The notes under the pieces: generated by a model
Database searches by the model: none
Told to the model about the DNA's origin: nothing
Seen by the model: only the letters and a program-made list of their open reading frames with translations
Part shown: one piece after another, positions 8,690 to 17,679 of the stretch
Layout: each line of letters starts with the position of its first letter
Position numbering within the stretch: position 1 is the first letter of the stretch
NCBI GenBank assembly: GCA_018466975.1
Contig: CM031557.1
Coordinates: 1,426,001 to 1,490,000 of the forward strand
Direction of reading: 5' to 3'
Source of the DNA: Sparassis latifolia
Taxonomy: Eukaryota > Basidiomycota > Agaricomycetes > Polyporales > Sparassidaceae
DNA: 64,000 bases
Made by a program: the position numbers and the translations under genes

Positions 8690-11600
8690 CTAGTCTCGTC
8701 CCCGTTGCACTCTTCAACGCCTTCTCCACGTTGAACAGAGAGAGATAGAACCGGATCTGGTTCATCAGTTACGACACGTCAGCACCAGTTTCGCATCCTC
8801 GAGCCATGCGACGCACCTCGAACATCACTGTTCCGTGGCATTCATGCCGGAGACATCTTCGCCCATACACGCCCGTCATCCGTGTCCGGTTACCACATGT
8901 GGGGTCATCACAGACAGTCCAGCCTTCGTAGTACATTGCGATGTGTTCCTGGATCTGCGTCTCCAGTTGCACTTGCAAACTAACTGTCCCTAATTTGCCA
9001 TGGCACCCAGAACATGTCGGGCCAGCGGGGAGCAACAGCGCAGCCTTTATTCCATAAGACATAAGTCTGCAGTTCCCAAATTTAATGGCGGATCAGGCAT
9101 GGCACCTCTCTGTCACTGATAGACGCGAAGGCAACTTCACCCTGGCACGAGCGGCATCGCTGTGAGCGGATCCGTGTCCTTGAATCTCTCGGCATCTGAC
9201 ATCAACGAATCCAGAGTGCCGAAGGCCGTTCTTCCGCCCCATCCGGATTGCGGTATCGGCTTGCATCGAGCCCTGGGACATATTAAGTTAGAAATGGATA
9301 TACGCAGCGTTCTCTTCTTCGTTCCACTGCTTACCCAGGCACTCGGCCAATCGTGACCGGTCGGTCCCTTCACATAAACGTTCGATCGGAGGCAAGATTT
9401 GGTGTGCCAGATAATGTTCGTAGTCTTAATACAATTTCAGTGTCTATTTCATGTCGAGGGCCTCCGACGGACTCACCAATCTTCAACTCGTCGCTTGCCC
9501 TTCGTACCTCATCGGGATCCTTCGCCCACTCAGCTTGAGCGGTCTTGCCTACCTCGCCGCTCTCACCTACGCAGAATACGTAACGTATAACGTCACCCGA
9601 TCGAGCGGTGCCGCCCCTCGCCTTCATCCTCAAAGCAACTTAGACATGTGGCTGGCTCTTAGCATTAGGGTGGTCCTCTGGGATGATGAACTCGTCCAAC
9701 TTGATCTTGCCTGCGCGAATATCCTCGCCCATAGTTGTGAGATACTCGTGTATCCGTTCAACGACAGTTTCGGTCGCCTCTCCCGACAGAATCTGGTCTG
9801 GTACGTATCTGAAAATGTGTTGGTTTACGCACATTCCTAGAAGAAATGGTGACATACTGAGACACCGCCTTAGATAACGCACAATACCCTCTGCGCTTCA
9901 TGTCCAACCCCTTCACCTCTGTGGATGGTCGTCCACCATCTTCGACCTTGATGGCCACATACCTCTTCTCTTGTAACAGGTGCAAACGTTGGAAGATACC
10001 ATCGAGGTCAATCTCCAAGAGTTTGTAGCGATCATTGACCGCTTTTTGAACTCTGCTGATATCTTGAGTGCCTCTGGAAGCTCAGTGACGTTGGAATTAA
10101 CGAAGACCGAGTCCGTGTCTCCATAGACAACCTGCGAACGTAATCAGAAGAGCCTTCAAGTACAACTTCGACCCCACGCATCTCAAGCTGGAGACTCTCT
10201 GCTAGTTCACGGGTATGCGTCAGAATCTCGCGACCCTTGAACGTCGTGAGGGCAGCGAGGGGCGGGCGTAGAACCTGGAGTACTCGAATCCCAGACAACC
10301 GCACGTACTGTTCGCTGTAAGCTTCAATGCCATCTGTTTGATATCCCACTGCAGAAAATAATCAGTGGCACGCCACTGCCCGTGATGTGACTGATAGTAC
10401 CTGAAGCAACTGTGATTGTGTCGCTTTGCGGTCTTTCATTAGACTTTTGACCTGCCTACGCCTGTTGACAAGAGTAGCAATGAGACGGCGAAGACCACCC
10501 TGGGCAACCTCAGGACTCGGCGGTTCTGGGATTTTTTCTTCACCCTCCTGATCAGTTCATTCATCAGCATATTACAGTTTCCCCAACTATACGTCCACTC
10601 CATCCTCTATCCTGTCAACAATCATGAAGTCGATGTTGTACTCCTGGATGATACTCGGATATAGCGAGTTGAAGTCCATGACGAGTATGAACTTGTCCCA
10701 CAATCCACGCTTGGGTTCGAAGACTTATCCCGCTTGCCTTTGGTCGCTTTGCCTCCTTCTGCATTATTATCCTGTGCCTCGATCTTCTCAGCAGTGGCAG
10801 CCTTCTTGCCGTACGACTTGTCAGGACAGATGTACTTCAAGCGATGGAATTCGTGCAACAAGATGTACTCGTTTCTCTCAGCACGTCCACCGTTGAGCGT
10901 CTTGTTCCTACCAGAGCCGGTCAGTCTGGAATCATGCAAAATAGCGAAAATAACTGACCATGAGTTTCCAGCCAAATTCGTCAGTTGCCTCGTCAAACGA
11001 AGCATCTGGACCTTGGCCTGCCAGCACCATCTGGTAGTAAGCATCTAGTTCACAATGCCGGACGAAAGTAAGAAGCCTGTCCGGCGAACTGACGCCGCTG
11101 TCGAAGTAGCTGGCAGTATCATCGGGGTCAATATCCTGCCTCTCACTCTTGAGATGAGTCTTGCACATTTCGGTGAGCGACCACGTTGTGGACGAGATCA
11201 TGCCCTAATAGTATATCCGTGAGTGTTGTAGTTTTTCAATGCGTGGACGCTCTGTGCACCTTCGCACCATCACTAGCAAGATCGCAGACCAACCTCCCAT
11301 TGATGAATCGCAGGTTGCTCCCTTGCCTACCGATATTCGGCCATCTCGATCGCCTGAACCGGCCGATTCGTGACCAATGGTCTGCTTGCAATTCTTTCAT
11401 ACGGTGGAGAAAGACGTCCAGAGCGACCCCAGGGAACTCATGCCCAACAATGACATCAGGGTCTGCTTTGTGAATTGTCACTAGGAGTGCGAATATTTCA
11501 GTCGGGAGATGTCTGAGAGCCAGAGAATACGAACCAAGCAACCTGTTCAGCAGCATCCACTCGTTCTTCATGGGAGAAATGACTCCTTTGCCATTGCGTC

Positions 11601-13275
11601 CAGCGCGTACTTCGAAGTTTGGCGGGAAGCGGTCCAAAGGTGGAACAAACGTATGTACAGAACACGGAAGAGCCTCTGGAGGCGTAGGATCGTCAATTTG
11701 CACTACATACAGGATACTTTTTAGTATGAATGTGCTGACAGATCCGTGAACGCACAGTTCGACCAGATCCTTGCCGTGGCACACAATCTCGCGGTCGTTC
11801 TCCTTGTGATTGACAATGGTGTTGAGGCTGAGACTCATCACGGTTAATGGCGGTGTTTCCTTGGGAGCTTGGACGTCCGTATCAGAGAATGCATTGATGT
11901 CTTTCGGGTCCGACACCGTTGCTTCGACTTTGCACCACGATATCTGCATGTCTACACGTCAGCGTTAAGCATCAAAGAAGGGAATTGGATGCACGCACTC
12001 CCTTGTGTTCCAGGTGAGGCTTCTTGATTTGCAGCTAGCATGGACCCATTTTTCTGTGCTTCAACACCAGCAGTTCGGAGGCACTTGTGTTGGTACCGAA
12101 GATGCGTGAAAAGTTCGGGCTAGACACGTTACTCTAGAGTTGTGGTTCTGCGGCGACTTCAGAGTATACCTTATTGCGACAAAAAGAGGGATGACGCATC
12201 CGTCGAAGCCATGCACAACTTTCATTCATTGTGCCTCTCCTTTCGGTACGTCCTCCTCTCCGAACACATACTTCCTCTTGATGAACTTTGCTCTCCAGCG
12301 CTTGATACCAGCGTTCCTGTGAACACAATCGAAGTCCTCATATACGTGTTTCATCTCGGGCACCACGTCGGTCTCGTAGGTGTTCCTCGCCTCGTCTTCC
12401 TCGATGCGCTGCGCTCAGGATAGGACGAATAGATTACGCTGCAGGTTTTCGACAGTGACGCAACATGATAACCAGGCCTTCAAGACCTTGTCTCGGTCTT
12501 TCCCACGAAGTAGGGATGCCCTTCATGTTCGAGATAATCAAGTCAGATGAATCGCAGAGAACCATCTTCCTCGAGGACAGATGTACTCGAGATGTAGATG
12601 TAGAAGTGGAGAGTGGGCCCAGCGCGTCATCGGTCATCACGCTGAGAGAGTCATAGACAGAGGGCCACGATGGGGTGTCGTCCTCTTTGACTTTCTTGTC
12701 CTGCGCATTGAGCTTTCGGTCAATAGACTTAAGCATTTTTGCGTACACTCAAGTCTTCGGCTTCGGTTTGAGTGACATGTCGCCATTGATGTCTTTGTCG
12801 TCGGCGTCCATGAACACGTCCATGTCCAGGCCTTCAAATGAACGTGTCGCGCCGTCCGTTCCGCTATGGACGTTCATCCGTTCAAGCCTCTTGGTAGCGG
12901 GCGTCATATCAATGGCCTCCTTCCTCGTCTTCTCCTTTGGGCTGAGAAACTGGTCATCGCTTGACGGTCCGACACCATCGTCGTTAATTCTGTCAGATGA
13001 GGCGTCAAAATAATCTGGATGGCTGTCCCTGTGATCGCCAGTAGCGCGAGGGGGTGATGTTCTCGGCTTATCATATACAGGTTCCGGCCGTGTTTTGCGC
13101 TTGCGCAAACTCCCACCGGCAGGGCGAAAGGAATCCATGTCGCCTAAAATTAAAGCCATGAAGTCAGTCTCCTGCGCTGCAGAGACTATGGGTCTATAAG
13201 TACTGACGCTCGGTATTACTGCTGGGTCCAGTGGCTTCGCCTTCGCCTTCGCTTTCGCTTTCCCGTCGACTTTGC
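8690..13275 (-). pseudogene. POL1: DNA polymerase alpha catalytic subunit, decayed intron-bearing copy
   Basis: Collinear remnants of the family B replicative polymerase run from an N-terminal acidic segment (AAQETDFMALILGDMDSF, about 13.15 kb) to the C-terminal zinc module (CDDPTCGNRTRM, GVYGRRC, about 8.9 kb). Polymerase motif A ([17 protein letters not shown], about 10.65 kb) and motif C (YGDTDSV, about 10.12 kb) remain. Motif B is altered: KLTANSTCG instead of KLTANSMYG, at about 10.33 kb. Nonsense changes sit at Trp positions near 12030, 12197 and 12550 and at a Gln near 9645. Frameshifts lie near 10270, 9220 and 9160. Seven residues (FKRLGKN in relatives) are lost near 9690. Introns, such as the ~48-nt one before YVPDQILSG, are retained, so the copy arose at DNA level. 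It cannot encode a polymerase; an intact POL1 must exist elsewhere. Confidence 0.92.
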
Positions 13276-13487
13276 CCTTCCCCGCGGCACTTCTATCAGC
13301 AATGTGATGAGACGAGTATGAGGAGTGATGGCGGCATGAATCACACGTACGGACGATTGTTGTGGCATGGAAACTGAGATGGAAACCTGAGAAAATAAAA
13401 GCCATGAGTACAGGTTCGGCTTTTTGCAAACGCGCAGTCAAATACTCACTCTAATGAAGCACAACCGTAGGAGGACACGGTCCTCAC

Positions 13488-13766
13488 TCATGCGTGTGCG
13501 ACCGGCGGGTTGTCGAAAAGCCTGGGTCCATCAAATGGGCCAGCAGGTCTCATTGGATGTGCACGAAGGCCTGGTATGTTATAGTCCGCATTGTGCTTCA
13601 GAGGAGGAGGAGGTTGGCGATGAGGGACAGACGAGATACGTTGGACACTTTGGGGTGGAAGAGACTGCCTCTTGGAAGACTCAACGGATGGATTGATCAC
13701 CGCAGGAGCAGCAGATGGAATTAAAGACATGTCCAGTGGCTGCAGCAGTCCGTGCAGGGTGAGCAT
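13488..13766 (-). other. open frame of unknown origin, Pro/Ser-rich
   Basis: A 92-codon frame (MLTLHGLLQPLDMSLIPSAA start; proline run QPPPPLK) lies upstream of the polymerase alpha remnant on the same strand. It does not match what I know of the POL1 N-terminus and shows no domain. It may be part of the same captured segment or chance. The homopolymer of nine G at about 13887-13895 lies just beyond it. Confidence 0.2.
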
Positions 13767-13988
13767 AACGCTGCATAACGCTCAGAAAACTAGAATCAGG
13801 ACCAAAGTCGATCTTCCGAAGTCGATCGACTGACACAAAGGTTCTGTAATGCATGCTGGGTTGTAGGGACAGACACAGAGTCTCGAGGGGGGGGGCAGGA
13901 CCAATGTGTTATCGCAGACAAATTCATAAAACTTAGCAGGTAGCTAGTCTCCCAAAGGCAGACTGACACTCTGCTTCAACCTTCGTGC

Positions 13989-14045
13989 CTCAGGATATCC
14001 GTGTCTGGCGTCTGCTATCCATAAGGCTGCCCTTATCGGTAGGTC
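13989..14045 (+). repeat. left inverted repeat of the helicase/DUF6589 unit
   Basis: The sequence CTTATCGGTAGGTC at 14032-14045 is found exactly inverted at 17606-17619. Farther out, this arm (CTCAGGATAT..GTCTGGCG..GCTATC) still resembles the inverted right arm (CTCAGAATAT..GTCTGCG..GCTATC) with gaps. The arm therefore extends to about 13989. It lies about 180 bp before the helicase start codon. Confidence 0.65.
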
Positions 14046-14115
14046 GGATTATTCAACTCCGCTTGACGCTGAAGACATCACGTGTAAATACAAACACACG
14101 CAAATTTGTGAGTTG

Positions 14116-14132
14116 ACGCGTCGCGTCGCGTC
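14116..14132 (+). promoter_or_regulatory. ACGCGT (MluI cell-cycle box-like) cluster
   Basis: ACGCGTCGCGTCGCGTC lies about 95 bp upstream of the helicase ATG. ACGCGT is the core recognised by MBF-type (Mbp1/Swi6) factors in fungi, which drive G1/S genes. The same 17 bases recur at 55258-55274, about 100 bp upstream of another gene. A regulatory role is inferred only from the core motif and its position. Confidence 0.3.
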
Positions 14133-14225
14133 TGCCTGAGTAGTACGCCCCGACTATCCTTGGCGACAGTCGCTCTTCTCCCCTCGTTTGGACAATGTAT
14201 TTATTCTGTCTAAATTAAGTCTGGA

Positions 14226-15623
14226 ATGTCCTCTAATCCGACACCATCTGGCTACTCGCGGCTTCGCTGGACGTCCAACGAAGGTCTCGCCAAACTCAAG
14301 GATCTCCTACGGCCATTGCTACACTACGAACCTCGCGACTTTCAACTTCACGACTCCGCGTGCATTCTTGACGGGCAGGATGTCTTCTGTATCACTGCTA
14401 CTGGAGATGGCAAGTCGGCCCTGATATTTATCCCGGTGTTGATTGTCAAGGAGATGATCACTGTGGTGGTTGAGCCAACTAATTTTCTCGAGGATGATCT
14501 TGTATGTTTGGGTCGTCGTTTGTCCATATCAGTGTAATCTCATTAAATTCTGGATAAGGTCAAAGGTCTTAAAGCAAAGGACATTCGGGCAGTTGTCATC
14601 AATGCCGACACACTGCATCTGGCGCTGCAGGAAGGTCGCAGTCTTTGGAAGGACGCAACGGCAGGCTTGTACCAAGTTATTGCGCTCGCTCCGGAGACAC
14701 TGAACTCCCCAGAGTTTAACACAATGATTCGGACCCCAAGTTTTCGTGCCCGGTGGGGCACAGCCGTCATTGACGAGGCCCATTTGGTGGACCAATGGGG
14801 AGCCAATTTTCGTAAGGCATTTGAAGAAATCTGGACTCTGCGTGCTCGTGCACCCGAGCATACCGTCTTTGTAGCTCTCTCAGCAAGTGTGGAGCCTGGG
14901 CATCAGGAGAAACAAATCCTGCACTCCCTCGGGTTCCGCGAAGATAATTATTATATGGACAGACGAGATTGTGAGCGCCATAATATCGACTACATTTTCC
15001 GCGACATCCGGTTCCCTTATTCTGGCTACGAGTTTCGCGATCTCGATTGGCTTGTTCCTGTGTCCATGGAAAATGCATCAGATCTCACAAAACGTCTCGT
15101 ATATTGTCCTACAATCGAAATGGGGCATCGTGTCGTGACTTATCTCCGATCTCTCCTTCCCGCCCCTCTCCAAAAGCTCGGCTTCACAGTCATACGTCAC
15201 CTTCACTCCATGAACTGCTCAGACTGCAAGGCCGATGGTCTCAAAGCTCTGTATCAAGTTGGAGCAGAGCGAGAGACTGGGATATTCGTGACAACAGCAG
15301 TCTGTGAAGTCGGGTTGAATATTCCCGGCCTTCGCAGTGTGGTCATGTTTCCCAGTCCGAAAGCAGCTGCGTCGCTGGTACAGTTTGCGGGTCGCCCTGC
15401 ACGCGAAGCCAATTCCCATGGAGAAGCTATCGTGTACGTGAAGAAGACAGATTTGGATGCTGCTAAGCAGTATGTGGAAGGAAGCTTGCCCGATAGTCGG
15501 TTTTTGAATGACCGAGACTATAGATCATCTGTACAAGCAGATTTGCGGGGCGAAGCCAGACAAACCTCGGCACAACATGTGGAGGAGCAATCAGAAGACG
15601 ACGTTTTCAAGTGGACTCTGTAA
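14226..15623 (+). CDS. RecQ-like superfamily 2 DNA helicase
   Basis: Two exons (14226-14501 and 14559-15623) join in phase to 446 residues. Motifs in order: a Q-motif-like FQLHDSACILDG, Walker A ATGDGKSA (58-65), motif Ia VVEPTNFLEDDL, DEAH in VIDEAHLVDQWG (164-167), motif III LSASV (about 200), and C-terminal RecA lobe motifs TTAVCEVGLNIPG and QFAGRPARE in place of the usual Q-x-GRAGR. RecQ enzymes unwind DNA 3' to 5'. No RQC or HRDC domain is seen, so it is short compared with cellular RecQ (Sgs1-like). It belongs with the stand-alone RecQ-like P-loop proteins multiplied in Agaricomycetes. It lies inside inverted repeats and converges on a DUF6589 gene, overlapping it by 33 bp, which suggests a mobile-element function. 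A telomere-linked helicase relative is an alternative. Confidence 0.85.
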
Positions 15624-17485
15624 TTGTGCTGTGTAAGCGACAACCTCATATTGCACAAGTCCAAGCTCATACCGCCAACAGTCCAGGACCTCGGCATCCA
15701 AGTTATCGAAGACCAAGTGCAATGCCGGATAATAATCGGGCCGTTTCTGGTCCTTGACCTTGCGACCCAGTAGCACGTTGGCCGCACGCAATGACGATAA
15801 GTCATCTCCAGTGGATTTGCCCCAATGTGTGCTGAGAACGCGTTCCAAATCTGCCCAGCCCATATGCCAGAGCTGGATAAGTGGGAGTACCCATCCATAT
15901 TGCGGGTACCCATGCGGACAGCTTGCGACAAGCCGTTTCAAGGTGCGCAACTTCTCCACAGTTGATTGATCCCCACCGACAATTACCATATACTTCGTCA
16001 CATCATCCTTGCCCATCTTGAGCTGATTCAAAATCAGATCATCGAGCACCTTGGCATTTTCGGCCGTGTTCCCTTCGTTGTAATCAGAGGTCGCCAGTGG
16101 ATGTAGTGACGTCTGGCGGCCTGCACGCATGCGATGAATTGCGAGAGTAGTACGGAAGCGAAGCTGAACGAAGTCTCGATGCTTCGCGAGGCCATCAACA
16201 TGCTGAACAAGGATACGAAGAATGTGAGTTGTCACACAGAGGTTCAGTTTCTCCCAATCAATTCGCTTGTAGAGCACGTCCAGGCTCAACTTCTTCCTAC
16301 GCTCTTCCTGTTGTGCTTGCCGCAGACACCCCACATCAAAAGCCTTTTCCACATCACAGTCGGCCAGTTCCACATACGTTGCAGCTGTCCCATTGTGTAT
16401 TTTGTCCTTCTGACCTAAGTCGGGATCCCATGCCCGCGCCATCCGATTGATGTTGTCGTATATCAGTAAAAATGCACGAGACTGAGCGCTGCGCCGTGTT
16501 GAGTTTTTCGCTGAGTCTGAGAGGGCCCCGAGTAACTTCAAGACTGTTGTATATGATACTGATAACCCGACACGCCCCAGGACAGAATATATACCGTGCG
16601 GTGCAGTATGTGCGAACAGCCACACCCCTACCATCTTCTGAAACATGGTCACATGTGAATTTCGAGCACTCAGGAGCAACATGCATGCAACAGCAATTAT
16701 CTGAATGACACCGATGAATTTACGCACTGCAGATCAATTATGTCACGTACCACCAATGGGTCATGCCGGTTGTGCCCTGACCCAGATGGAGGAGGATTGG
16801 AGAAGTGTTCTGACAGATTGTAGACCGTCTCATGTGGTTCGGATGGCATTGGGTAGTTAGATGTATTGGGAGTCGGAGATGTGGGAAGGGGGACGGCTGA
16901 TAAACCAGAAGCTCGCATACTGGATTTGACAGGGACAGCAGCAGCTTTTAAAAGGCGTAGAAGTGTAGGACTCTTAAGATGAAGAGTGGAAAGCACGGAT
17001 TCCATTGAGAAATTAAGTATAAAATCCCATGTAGCGGTCTTGTCATCTAAATGGAAACCGGTAGACCTCAAGGCTAGCTCCTCAGCTTCCTTGTTTACGA
17101 CAGCCTCAGCCTTCGAGATAGCCCACTCTCGAAGGCACCAGTTGGCCATGACCTTCGGATCGGGACGCCTGACGGCAGATGCCTCTCGGTTAGCTGACTT
17201 GCGCACAGAGAGAGGAGCACTGTAGCGGCTCGAATACATGAGCTCCACAATATCTTGTGCCTTGATAGCCAAGCGACCTTGAAGAAAAACTGACACCATC
17301 TGAGCGTGCCGTGGAGGATTTCCCTTCTCCTTCTGAGTCTGCGGCACGGTGAATAGAATTTTGAGAAACTCGCCAAGGGTCCATCCAGATTCTTGGACTG
17401 CGAGCAAGATACGATCCATGGAAGCCGCACGGGCTGCTTCCCATTGTGCTTCGCCAGATAGGAAAACCGTTTGCGAACCCGCCAT
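15591..17485 (-). CDS. DUF6589-family protein (candidate transposase partner)
   Basis: Two exons (17485-16751 and 16700-15591) are separated by a 50-nt GTACGT..CAG intron and give 614 residues without stops. The N-terminal exon carries a helical, DNA-binding-like segment (ILLAVQESGWTLGEFLKILF) and basic stretches. The second exon opens with hydrophobic IIAVACMLLLSARNSHVTMF and GLSVSYTTVLKLL, then FLLIYDNINRMARAWDPDL. The block RAFLLIYDNINR with a conserved Asp is typical of DUF6589 proteins of basidiomycetes. A later GGDQSTVEKLRTLKRL and LWHMGWADLERVL look like further conserved acidic positions. The Asp residues in a fold of this kind could form an RNase H-like nuclease site, but that is inference. 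It is transcribed toward the helicase gene and their coding ends overlap. Confidence 0.7.
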
Positions 17486-17605
17486 GGTGCTAGAGGATGC
17501 CTGTAGCCGAATACTGAAGTGCGCTTCACTACACTCTGGTTACAACTCCGACTGAAATGTTTGGGTGTGCCCACTATCACATTACAAGCTCCGAACTAAA
17601 TTGGG

Positions 17606-17678
17606 GACCTACCGATAAGCCCCCCGCGTTAAAAACTAGATAGCCGTTCGCAGACAAAACACGCGCGTATATTCTGAG
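17606..17678 (-). repeat. right inverted repeat of the helicase/DUF6589 unit
   Basis: GACCTACCGATAAG at 17606-17619 is the exact reverse complement of 14032-14045. Further out the arm keeps patchy similarity to the left arm up to a CTGAG at about 17674-17678. It begins about 120 bp upstream of the DUF6589 start codon. I see no clear target-site duplication flanking the two arms. Confidence 0.65.
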
Positions 17679-17679
17679 T

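Noticed and set aside
8690..13275. A functional DNA polymerase alpha gene
   Set aside because: Several nonsense codons, at least three frameshifts and a changed motif B are spread along it; too many to be sequencing errors, and the neighbouring core genes show at most one conflict each.
14226..15623. A telomere-linked helicase marking a chromosome end
   Set aside because: No TTAGGG-type telomere repeats occur in the window and core genes continue far to the right; relatedness to that helicase group remains possible.
15591..17485. A KDZ-type transposase for the DUF6589 gene
   Set aside because: The characteristic Cys clusters and CxC motif of KDZ proteins are not seen; the conserved blocks fit DUF6589 better.
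6690..17620. A Helitron as the source of the captured gene pieces
   Set aside because: No Rep/HUH motif or PIF1-type helicase is present; the helicase seen is RecQ-like, and no Helitron terminal hairpin with CTRR was found.
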